A stretch of DNA of 64,000 bases. Origin: Larus michahellis. Taxonomy: Eukaryota > Chordata > Aves > Charadriiformes > Laridae. The stretch spans positions 27,182,397 through 27,246,396 of the forward strand of contig NC_133901.1 of NCBI RefSeq assembly GCF_964199755.1, written 5' to 3'. The position numbers were made by a program, and so were the translations under genes. How positions within the stretch are numbered: the first letter of the stretch is position 1; each line of letters starts with the position of its first letter. Under the pieces are notes generated by a model that made no database searches, had not been told where the DNA came from, and was given only the letters and a program-made list of their open reading frames with translations. Positions 49,301 through 61,300 of the stretch are shown in pieces.

Positions 49301-52300
49301 TTATGGAGATGGTAGTTTTATATTTTTTGAGGGCAGGAATATTAATGCTAAAATCTCTGGAAGGCAGGGTTAGTAAACAGAATAATCATTTGGAAGGTGG
49401 CAGCTGTAAAATAGAAATCTATCTGGTTTGGGCTAGGTAGCTTTGGGTAGCTTTGTTTTTTCCTGTACGTATCTGTGAAATCATTGGCCACTGAATAGCA
49501 AATGTGCTGATTTAGCTAAGTTAGCAGTGTCCTGTGATCTTTTTTTCAGGCTTAACTTCTTGACAACCTTGTACTCAGAGCTGTCTTATTTCGAGTCAGC
49601 ATTTTTCCTGTTCTTACTTTGTGCAGTGAACAATGTGCCTTAAACTTAAGTTGTTGGTGAATTTTTACTATAGTAAACATTCCAAAAAGTCTCCAAAGCA
49701 AACTTCATCCTGATAACCTGCCTTGAGAGAAAAAGGAAAGGAAAATATCTAATTTTCAGTGACTACAGAAACATTCCTTCTGAAATTACGGTTTACAGAG
49801 CCAAGAACCCTTTGCCTGGGTCTTGATGCAGGCCTTTCTGGCTAAATCAATTAGTTCAGTATCTCAAGGAGAAGCAAATGCAGAAGTGTCATGAGGGAGT
49901 GCAAAAAAACCCATTAAAACCCCCCATGTGGTTACTTAATGTTACGTCTTACAGCACCTTATGTTTACGTGGGTAGGAAATACAAGAATAAATTCTGACT
50001 AATTTAGTTACTTTTTTTTTTGCCTTGTACATGCAAAATTCCGTTTAAAAACATGTGTAGAAGTTTAAACTCTGTAAATGCATTTGTGATCTTTTTGAGC
50101 AGAAACTGTGCTGTTTGTTTGAGACAGATATTGCTGTGAGTTTAGGTAATAATTTAGATGGTTTGCTTTTTGATAGTGGCAGATTTGTAACAAAAATGAC
50201 AGCTAACGTAGCAATGGAAGACCAACCATCAGGAGAAAATGCAGATTAGCATGTGCACTGTAACGTTATTTTAATATATGGAGGAGTTTTCTGTACTTCT
50301 CTGTGTGACAGTATAAATCCGGGTTTTGTTGCAACTTTCATATTAGTAAGAGATTAGATCAAGAACATGAGAAATAGTAGATATTATCATTATGATAATA
50401 AACTGAAAAAATTTAAGCAGTCCAGTAAAGTAGGCAGACTAAAACATTGTTTTGCCTTTCTGATGATCTCTTCAAGAGGAGACCTTGCAGATGTGTCAGA
50501 ATAATTACTTTACGTTGAACATTTACTCTGTGAATATTAAAAGCAGCCAGGCCTCAGACCTCTGGTAAATCAGTGTTTTGATGCACTGTACATAACTTCT
50601 GCCTGTGTAGAGGAGAATCTAATTTATGTGATGATGTTCTGATTTTCAAACTGACAAGACACAAGGGTAGACTAAGAAAATAATTTGCTGCAAAAAAAGT
50701 CCCTTCGAGTGTTTTATGAACGAAAGGAGGTTTTGAACCAAGAAAATGCCTGTCAGATGGTTGGCAAACTTGCTCGTGTGGCGTGAATCTTTCTGTGACT
50801 TCCTGTTTGAAATTCTAAGACTCTACAATATGCAGGCATGATGCTCTTGAATAATTTCTAGAGTTCATATGTCAATAGCAATGGGGATTGTCGTATTGTG
50901 CCTTTGCATGAGAGGTAGTCTAGCAGTAGTCAGTGCGCACGCGCAAACTACCTTTTTTCTTTTCATGAATTTATGATGTGCCTTCAGTAACAGTCATTAA
51001 AGGAAGACCTCTGTTGACAATTTTGCATTAATAAACATAAAGCAGAGCTAGTGATCAGTTTGCATGATGTGTTTTTGAAGTTTCTAAACTTCCAAAGTGT
51101 AGTTTTGTATTTTAAGCTGGATATAATACAAAGAGAAATTGGAGAAGCCATATGTAGTGAAATGTATTCCGTCTGACAAAATTTAAAAAAACAAGTTGTG
51201 TGCAAAAGAATTCCAGACTTCCATCTTCCTGGGAGCCAGATGTTAATTTAAACAGGAACACATGGATATCAAAGATGCTCAGCATTTCTTTGCATTTTAA
51301 ATATCTTAGTCTTCAATTATTAGTGATTTTTGTAATTATTTTTTGTTAGAATGGCTCCCTCTGATCTGGGCTCAGGGCTCTCTTGGCCGCTTTGCACAGC
51401 GCTGGTGGCTGGTCTGAGTTGGTGCCGGGGAACCTGTCCCCGCTCTCTGATGCCGTCCTAGACTGCAGCTCTCCAGTGGTCCCCTTGCTGCTGTGGCTGC
51501 TTGTCAGTGGGCAGTAATGGCAGACTGGGTGTTGCTTACTGTTAGGATAGAAGGGTGAAGCTTGTGTGTGTTTGTTTTATTTATTTAGAGTACTTCGTGA
51601 AAGTAGTCAGGCTCTGCATTTGACTGGATTCTTCTGGTGAACTTTAATATAGGGAACATGTGCTGTTACTACAATATCATTGGTTTTATGTAACATGCTG
51701 CTGCTAATATACTTTAGGTCTAAGATGACTGAAGTAAGAGCCGGGAGGGTCAAGAATAAATGTCAGTAGAGCAGTGTTGGGCCTTGTCATCTTAACTGGG
51801 ACTAGCAAAAGGCATTAAAAAGACTCACTGCTCAAGTGTAGGTGTTGTCTTGCCTTTCCTAGACTTGTAGCATTCATGTAAGTTGGTTGGAGTTCCTGTC
51901 TGTATGAAGAGTCCAATACTTAATGAAATAGGCCACTTCTTTCTTAACTTCCTTGAACAGGAAAAGTAGAGTTCGTCTCATGTGCTGCGTAGCCGTCTCT
52001 CTTCTGAAGGCAGATTTTAGGCTTAGGCTTCTTCAAATCTTAGTGAAGATTACTAGTTGTATCCCAAGTGCCTCTTGATTTGTTTTAGCCATATGTGTCA
52101 GAATAAGGTGAACTGCACCCTGGAAATCGCATGTTTCCAAAGGCGATTTGGATGACTAACTCGGGTATCTATGTGTACATATCAGAATTTGATCAGATTA
52201 GGCACGCTACAAGAATAGAACAAATGTACTGGCTTTGCTGGTCAGGGTTATTATTCAGGATAAACACTGTTTAAGATGACTGAGGAATCTCTGATGTTTC

Positions 52301-55300
52301 ACTGAGGATGCAACTTCCGGCTGAATTTGTGTGTTGATAAATTAGAGTCTGTTTAAAAAGTATGTGCATGTGTGCACACCCTCTCTACAGGACTATTCTT
52401 CAGAAGAATCTCCAGTTTGTGGAGAATGATTTTTAAAAGTACTTATTTAACTTCCTGGAGTGCTTTCTTCTGTCAAGTGTCTGATTTTGAAGAAAAATGT
52501 TTGCCTGTTTATTCTATCCTACTTTATCCCAAAATGAATGATGAAAAACAAGAAGATGAAGTGTTGAATGTGCATGCTATTGCAAAATATCCACTGTATT
52601 ATAAGTATCGATCTTGCAAGATTTTTTGAAAATATTTGCAGGTGACTTGAGATGAAAAACCTTTGGTATGTAATTAATAAAGGACATGTAAGCTTCTGTT
52701 TGGCCGAGAAATAGCTTACCTGCAATTAGCATTGACAGATGAACGAAAGCCCAGGGTCTTTAAAATCGCCTGATGACTAAAAGTAGCGGGAGAAAAGATA
52801 CTAAATGTACCCAAAGAATATTCAAACCTTTTCCAGGGCTGTGGGTGTACCATATGCATTTTGTAGTTTTTATGTTAAAGTATTCCAAATGCTTATTTTT
52901 TTTAATAGATCACCCATTATCATTTGAGAAGGGTGAAGAGGAAAGGAGACTGGCTCTTCCAAATGTGAAAACAGTAAATTTGAGGAAAACACAAATAAAC
53001 TGCATTTCTGTATTCTATTCCTAATGCTTATGTACTCCATTATCTTGAGATTGGATTCATTTGACTGGCTGCTTCAGCGCAAAGGCATAAAGAGCAAACA
53101 AAGACTGTTTCTTTGCAGTATGAGGGAACAATACTGTTAATTTACATGTAAAATACACCTATGGTAAGTGAGTGTGAGAACAAAAAATTCAATCTTGGAA
53201 TTTGTCTATTGTAACAAAGCTGCAGCCTCCCTTCTAACTGTCAAATAGAGCATTCTGATTTTGTCAAGAGTATTACCAAAATATTCAGCTTCTGAAATAG
53301 ACAAAAAGGGCAAATACTTGCTGAGGGCTCAGTCTTCATAGCAAATCTGAAATTTTTCTCTAGTTTCGGTAAAGAAGATCCACCTGATGTAACTGCTATT
53401 GTAGACAGCTAGTGGTCCTTAGCTCTCCTGAAACACGGTCAGCTCTTGTTATAAAGGCTTTGCCATCTTATGGGGGTTTGGACACAGCAGTGCTTTTCTC
53501 ACTGTAGTAGGTATAAGTTAGCAACTAAGGGAATTGTGGAAAGAAAGGGACAGATACTACCTTTTATTTCTGAAATCAAAGCAAACACAAGACTCATATT
53601 AAGATTATATGAGGTCTGTAAGGAATACTCTTTGATTAGTTAGAGAGTACTCTAATCTCCAGTTGCCCCTACTTTATAGGAGGTTTTCTGTACAGGTGGT
53701 TAAGTCTTGCTGTATCAGTTCTGAGCATATTGATACCGAGAATCTGGTACTAAGGAATATATCTATGATATTTACTCTTTTCTGTTTTTCAGGCACTGTT
53801 ACCCTGTCTTTTGTCTTGACTGCATCTGAGGTACCTAAGGGGTATCTTTCCAAATCGGAGATTCATTTCTCTATTCTTCCTCAGATTGTTATGACTTATA
53901 GCTCTAAAAAGATAAGTTGACATGACCCTTTAGCATCTGACTAGCATCTGGATCTTGAGGCTAATAGATAGGGCGTAGTGTGTAGGTGGAGGGATGTCCT
54001 ATCTCGTATCCTTTACAGTTGGTTGCTTGATGGTTGTATATATGGTTCCACTTCCTGACCTTAACTACATATTTGAGTTTTCAGATGTTGAAATCCTTCA
54101 TTCCTTCTGCTGCTTCTGTGTACAAGCTCCTGGGTAGTTGCTGAGATTTAAAAGATTAAAGCAGCCCTGTGATATTTGCAAGTTTTCAGCAACAAGAAGC
54201 TGCTGCACAGCACCATCGGTTTCTCGAGCTTGTTTCTGCTGCCCTTTTTTTGTTGCAACATCTTGATACTATAGTCCTACTTCCTTATCTGGTAATAAGG
54301 CTTCCTAAAAAGCTTTTGACTCATTCTTGAGACATTGGAACGCTAGTCAAAGTTGTGCGGGACAGGTATTGTGATGTGTTGCATTCTTATCTGAGTTTGT
54401 TTCACAATGTAATCAACTTCTTCTCTGTGAAGCTTTCATGGTCACCATTGTATCCCTATCTTGTTAACAGCTGTCCCAAAAGGAACAAAACATTTAAGTT
54501 GAAAGACTATCCTGCTTATCAGAATCTTTGTGGCAGAAAAGGGTTGCTAATTTTCTACTTAGGCTTACGTAACTATCAGGCTCTCCTGAGGTAGAGAAGC
54601 TTAGAGGAAAATTATTAGGCAAAACTATTGGGAAAAGAACACTGTTGGGCATTTCTGGCAATTTTCCGCAAAAGAGTAATGAGAGAAAAAGCTTGAGATT
54701 TTAGGGCCAGCAGGTAGCACCGATGTCCTTACGGACTGTGTATGATACACTAAATGCTGCTGCAAGTTTAGTGGTAATCAGTTTGACTTTCAGCCATATA
54801 TATGAAGTGGAATAGAACTTCTTCCTTTTTGAAGATCAATATGTTTATAATTTTCATTATCTTTTGAGATAATGGACATGTGTAGTCTTGCAGTAAAGAG
54901 CAAATCAAGTGAAGCATGCATCTTAAAGGGATTTGTCCTGTTTGTTTGTTATATCAAAGACCATATGAATTACGGAGGATGAACTAAACTTTGTAGGTGA
55001 AGACGACCTTAAAAACTAGTACTTACAAGCAGACTTTTGCTTTAATGATAAGTGAATTCAGTAAATGCCTTTGTCTTATTTCATTGTATTATTTTACAAA
55101 AGGAGAAGTCTGACTTGGGAGGAATAGAAAAATGGCTCTTCTAATATTGAGGACTTGATTCTTGTTTCTTTTCTCCAGGGAAGTTTGAAACGTGGATAGT
55201 GCTTGCTCTGGACCTGAGAAAAGTCAGCTTATTCATCAACCTATAATTTTCAGTTCAGGAAATGTTTCCATATTTCAATCCACCAGGCTTGCAGAAAATT

Positions 55301-58300
55301 TCTAGGATTTCGGGGTGGGGGTGAAGAAAATGTCACATTTCTGATTCAAAGTCTTACTGTTCACGTTGTAAAGCTCTTCCAAGCTATTGATAAAATGTTT
55401 TGTGGCAATGACTGAAGAATTAATAATGTAAGGAGTACTATGATGACTGAGGAAGTTTATCGCAGCATGTCGGGGAGCATTCATCATCTGTTCCTCTGCA
55501 TGGAGGGGTTCTGTGCCAGCAGGGAAAAATCTCTGTGGTGCCAAACCAGGACTTCAATGGGGTCTGTGACAGGCCGCAACAGCGTTCTTTCTTCAGACCA
55601 TATTAATGGTTATGACACATCTCATCAGTTATAAAACTCTTCTTGTATGTATCTGTGCTGTTATCCAAGGTTATTAGGCCTTATTGTTCAGTGTACGACT
55701 TCTTTGTCCCTCAATATGTCATGTTTCTTTTTTAATCCGTGGTTGTCTGATGCCATTATGCGCATGTATCAAATGTATTCCTTGTTATCGTGTTGGTTAA
55801 GATGCCTCTGGATAGCTTTTAATATCTGACTATAGATGAAGGAAATCAAATGAAGTACACAGTGATTGGAGGGAGCAGTTGATATGCTGGATGTCTGCCA
55901 TTCAGAAGGACCTCAGCGAGGTAGAAGCAAGTGCTCCTGAAGTAAGTCCAACCAAGACAAAAAGCTGACACGTGAAGTATCGCTTAAAGCTATAGCATGA
56001 GTGCTTGGTAATTTTGATATAGCTTGATTATTTTTTTTTTTTGCACACATCTAGAGCTGTGATACCACTGTGGGATGCACAGATAGCTTGCAACTAATCT
56101 CTACTGGTTGGGTTTGTACATAACGTGAGAGAATGATCAATTGCTTTTACTTTAGCCAGTTGCAAACCATCTTTATCCAGCTTTGGCCCTTGAAATTAGT
56201 GAGCTGTACATATCCTTAGAGTTTAAAATAAAATGCAATTGAAGGGGACAAAGGGGAGTTAATCTCAGTACTATTTGCTTGTTGGTTCATGTTCAATGTT
56301 CTCTCGAGGCTGAATTGTTCTCCACTGGCAGTGGAGCGTGGTAATGCTTCTTTATTTACTCTTCTGATACACAGCTGGTCTCATGAAATTATACTGCAGT
56401 AAACGAAAGAAAAAGTGAATGCAGTTATACTTGAATATGTGTACTCAGATACTTTGATTTAGCTATTGATAATTTGTGGCTAGTCTTGCGCATCAACTTT
56501 ATACTATTGAACTGTAGTGGATGTTACTTGAGAGGACGTTGCCTGCAGTGAAGTCAAAGTTGTGCATTAGGGGGCTATTCTGCATAGAATGTGTGCAAGT
56601 AGGAGAGCTGTGCCTTTCCAAGATTTGAAGGCAAGACTTTAGTAGTAATGTTATTGAAACTGATGGTGAGAATCTGTTATTCCCATTTTATGAGTCCAAA
56701 TACATGAATGTATTCAGAAGTCCTAGTCTGAATAGCAGTTGATTGTGTACTTGTTTCTGTTCTTCTGGAAGTATATTCAAGAGGTGAATCTAAGATTTAG
56801 GCTTTAAGCTTTCCTCAATTAAAATAAAAAAAACCCCACAAACCCAAACTATGGGAAAATACTTTATTAATGGGCTTTTAGTCTTTTGAATATTTTTTTA
56901 TAGTGGGATGTGTTTATTCTAAAATTAACAATAATTAATTGTTAATTATCCGCAGCACCTTTGACTTCTCCATCTGATTTATAATGACTACTGATTCCAG
57001 CCTCCTCAGTTTCAGGATGGCAGTCTAAAAACACAAGCTAGATCATGGTGAATGAATGAAAGAGTAAAGGCAGGATGTGGCTTCAATGGCAGTTAGATAT
57101 CGTTTGAAGAACAGCTGACACTAAAAGCATTGACCACTGCCACCCTTTACACTGTAAGTGTAAACAGGCTGAGCAGGCACTCATCTGTGGCCACAGTGTG
57201 CTTGGCATTATGGTCGGCTGCGTGTAGTGGTTTAGTCCGGACTAAGTTATTCACTTGGTGTGTGCCTGCAGCTCATGGCCTAAGAGTGACCAATTTTCTT
57301 CAAGGAGAGTTTAGCTGCCATCTTTCTGTTTGGTTCTTGAGATTCTTGGTGTCTCATAGTATTTTAGCCTGGAAGCAAGTCTTTCACTGGTCACTTAAGG
57401 AGAATGTTGTGATGGACGCCAGAGAGTTCAGCTTTCTTTTGTTGTGTGCTGGCCTGGGTAACTGGTGACATTATCCTAATTTAAAAAGGCTGCTAAGTCA
57501 GGTCTTGAGTTTTCTTCCATCATCTCCCATGTTCCTCCTGCGCTGCAGCTGTGCAGGAAGCTGTGTCTACCAAACTGGGCTTTAGGAGGCGAGGGGGTGG
57601 AGGAGAGGAGGAACTGCAGGGGAGAGAACACATTGCTGAGAGTCCTTATTAAGGACCATGAAGGGTATGGGAGACTGCTCACTTAGGAAAATTGTCCCCC
57701 CGCCCTTACACTGCTTACAGCTGTTCTGGTTTTGCGCATTGCCATTCAGTGTTTGAACATCTCGGCAAGCCACAGATGTTTGACTTTGATTCATATGCTG
57801 AGGCAGATTTCATCCTTATTCCTAATGCCAGAGCCTTCTGGCTAAGATTACCCTGACACAAACCCTGCTCCCACTTCACTAAGGAGTAGCATTTTTGGTA
57901 CATGTCAGGTCTGGCACTTAGTCCCCCGTTGTTTTATGACCACTTCCTGTGTTTATCGCTGGAGATTGGGTCTTGGCTGTGTACATGAGATTTACTTGGA
58001 ATTATGACAATTTTCTGTGAACTTTTAAGTAATTTCTGACACAGATGTTGTAGAGAGAGAAATGCACCTTTGTGTTCTGTGGCTTCAAAAAGTATTAAAT
58101 TAAGAAAAACAAGGATAGCATTAACACAGCGCAGCTCAGATCAGCTGGCCTTAATGTGTTCCCTAACACAGTACGGAAACAATTTTTGTGACTAGATGGT
58201 GTTAATACATTATTGGATATCTAGTATTATTGGATATTAGGTATCTCTATTCTGATAGTCTGAGGGCATCCCCTCTGCTGTTCTTATGCTTGTAATCCAG

Positions 58301-61300
58301 TGTTGGTCTAGTACTGTGAATGTGTTTGCATGAGAATAACTTTTCTACTAGTTTTTATATGGTGGAAACAGTGAAAGTATCCAGTTTTATGCAAAGAAAT
58401 GGGGGGTTGAAATGGGATTTGGCTGGAACCTAACAGCTGTTTGATCCATATCCAGCTGTAGGGCCCAGATGTGCCTTCCCTCCATCATGTGGTGGTGGAA
58501 AATAGCCTGAGAACTGGTCCTGTGCTTCAGGGGCCTGTGGTCGTTCAAAGATGAACTGCAATGAATCAGGTGGTGGAGGGGCTGCATGTCTCCCTTCTGC
58601 TATGGTATCTCTTTCTGCTTTGCTTTATCCTTCTTTCTTGACCTGCTCCTCATCTTTTCAGTCTTTTGATATTCTGTTGTTACTTCTTTTTCAGTTGAGC
58701 TTATTCTGTCTTAAAATTTTCCCTTTGGAATAGAGCTTTAATTACTGAGCAGATGTGTTGTCTTCATTCTGCCTGCTCTAACTGCCTTTATCTCTCTTCT
58801 TCATCTTGAATCGTAAACTTTTTAGCTCATTAAGTCCTGTGGAGCTAGAACTCTTTGCTAGTTAAAGACACTAAAAACAATAAAAAAATCTTATCAGATA
58901 TTGCTGCAGTTCTGTAAATAAGCTACTTAATCATGCTTTTATGTTAATGCCAAAGAAACAAATTAAAAACTGGTTGCACTGTAATTATAAACAAACAAAT
59001 ACAAAATTTCAGTCTAAATATTGAGATACTTTTCCTTCCTTTGTTGGTTTGTTTTTTTTTTTTTTCTCCATAATGCTCTCTGAAGGAAGATTTACTCTAG
59101 AGACTCAAATGAAATTTAATCATTTATGGAAGAAAATAGAGAAAGTAGAAGGGGAAATTTGATGTTGCCTGAAATCTTTCATGCTCTGAAGCCAGAGAAG
59201 AGGCAGAAGCCAAAATGTAACTGCGCAGGAATGTGCTTAGATATAAAACCTAAGATGTAACTGTGGGAATGCTTTTTGATACAAAAACTGGAATGCAACT
59301 ATGTGTTAGTGAAATCTGCAAAAAGCTGGGAATGTCATGCTCACTGTTTGAGAACTGCAGGCAATTGGCAGTGTTTTTCAGAGCTGTTCTTGTAAAAATT
59401 GCTTTTCCTGAGTTTGGGGCCTGATCCAGTTTTTTTATTTTTTTGTTCTTGGCTTGAACTCATGTGAACTAGAACACAATTAGCAAGAGACAGTAAAGCT
59501 GTGGTTCTGTGTACTCTCTCCTCAGTGGTAAAGCTGGCTCAAGAAATTCCTGCTCCAAATCGTACTTCCATACCTGTCTCACATTTTCCAGGAAGAGTAT
59601 TTCGTAGGAGTGAAATGTGTCTGGTCCAACTTTCCAAAAAGCATTACAGAAAACTTCCTATTACTTTTTTTTTTTTCCCCAAGGCAGATTACAACTGGTG
59701 AGCAGTTTGGCTCTGTGAATGATTATGCCAGAATGACTGAAAGAATGAGGCACCCTGGAATGGGAGCAAGGGTTGGGAATACAGCTGTTCCTACTAACCC
59801 CTGTGTAATGTGAAATCCCAGCCTCGTGGAATAGATTGTTGTAGTGTTGTGTTTGTTGCCAGAAATTAGTACGTTTAAGCTTTCAAGGCAATAGCCTGAT
59901 GAAACGGCAATGTTCGTGAACTAGCTGAACAGTGTCAGCATTTCTAAGTCTTCTATTTTTTCAGATAGCAATAAGCAAGGAAAGAGGTGTCAAAGGAAAT
60001 GTAAGCTCTCAACTGAAAAAAACCCGATGCTTTAGAAATGCTTCATGAAAGCAACTTTTACAGGCAAGTAAAATTTGACTGGCCTGAAAGTTGCAACCAG
60101 TCTAGATTAGAGGCAAGTGATAGACACAAGTGTGCCATCTGAACTTAATGCTAAGTCAGTTGACTCATGGCAAATGTTATATTTTTCATAATCTCATTGC
60201 AAAGTCATTCATTAAATAGTTGTAAGTTTGTAGGTTTGAGCCAGGAGAGTCACCAAAAGAATTACTTAAGAAATTTCATTTAGATTTTTACTTTCTTTCC
60301 TTTGTTATTACCCTCAAACATATAGACTATTGGCTATAGAATAATAGAGGAAACCTATTTCAATGTGACAAACATTAGGATTAATAAAATTTCATCTCAA
60401 ATCTTTATTACTAAGCTATATGTTTTATCAGTGATATAGTTTTTCTTCTTTTGACTGTCAAAATTTCTTCAGTTCTGTGGTTCTCTAAAATATGTGCTGT
60501 TTTATAGTTGAAATTTAAGTGAAACTGCTGGCAATAAATGGGTTAAATCAACATGTCCCTGCCCCTTCCCCCCTAGTTCCAGAGTATTTTTGTGTAAAGT
60601 TTTCCAGGAAAACACTTTTTTTTTTAACCATGCAGGGCAGCTTTAGAAGAAGTAGAAGGAGATGTGACAGAACTGGAACTGAAACTTGACAAGGTAAGCT
60701 TTTTAATTCAATAACGTCTATTCTGAAAAATATAAAAAGATGTGTTTAGGTTTTGTTTTAAAGTTAATTGCTGGGAAGCGGCAGCTGACCAAGCAGGAAC
60801 GGATCTGGGCCTAGTGTGCAGCTGTGCCTTAGAGACCCAGGCTTGAGGAACAGCAGGAACAGACAGGGTGAGCTGCTTTTCTCCCCCAGCTGAGTGAGGA
60901 TTTGGGTTGTGCGATACCCTCCTGCCCATACGGCCCCCTCCCATGTGTGACTCAGACGCATGGTGGGACCCCCATGCAAACTAGAAAGGCTGAGGGATTT
61001 GTGTCTTTGTAGTCTGGAAAAAAGACGACTGAGGGGGGGACCTTATCAACACTTAAATACTTTAAGGGTGGGCGTCAGGAGGATGGGGCCAGGCTCTTTT
61101 CAGTGGTGCCCGGCAACAGGACAAGAGGGAATGGGCACAAACTTGAGCATAGGAAGTTCCATCTAAACATGAGGAGGAACTTCTTTACTTTGAGGGTGGC
61201 AGAGCACTGGAACAGGCTGCCCAGAGAGGTGGTGGAGTCTCCGTCTCTGGAGACATTCCAAACCCACCTGGACGCGTTCCTGTGCAACCTGCTGTAGGTG

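Noticed and set aside
57130-57468. 112-codon open frame within ACAP2 intron 1
   Set aside because: No recognisable domain and not flanked by repeat ends or a poly(A) tract that would mark a retrocopy.
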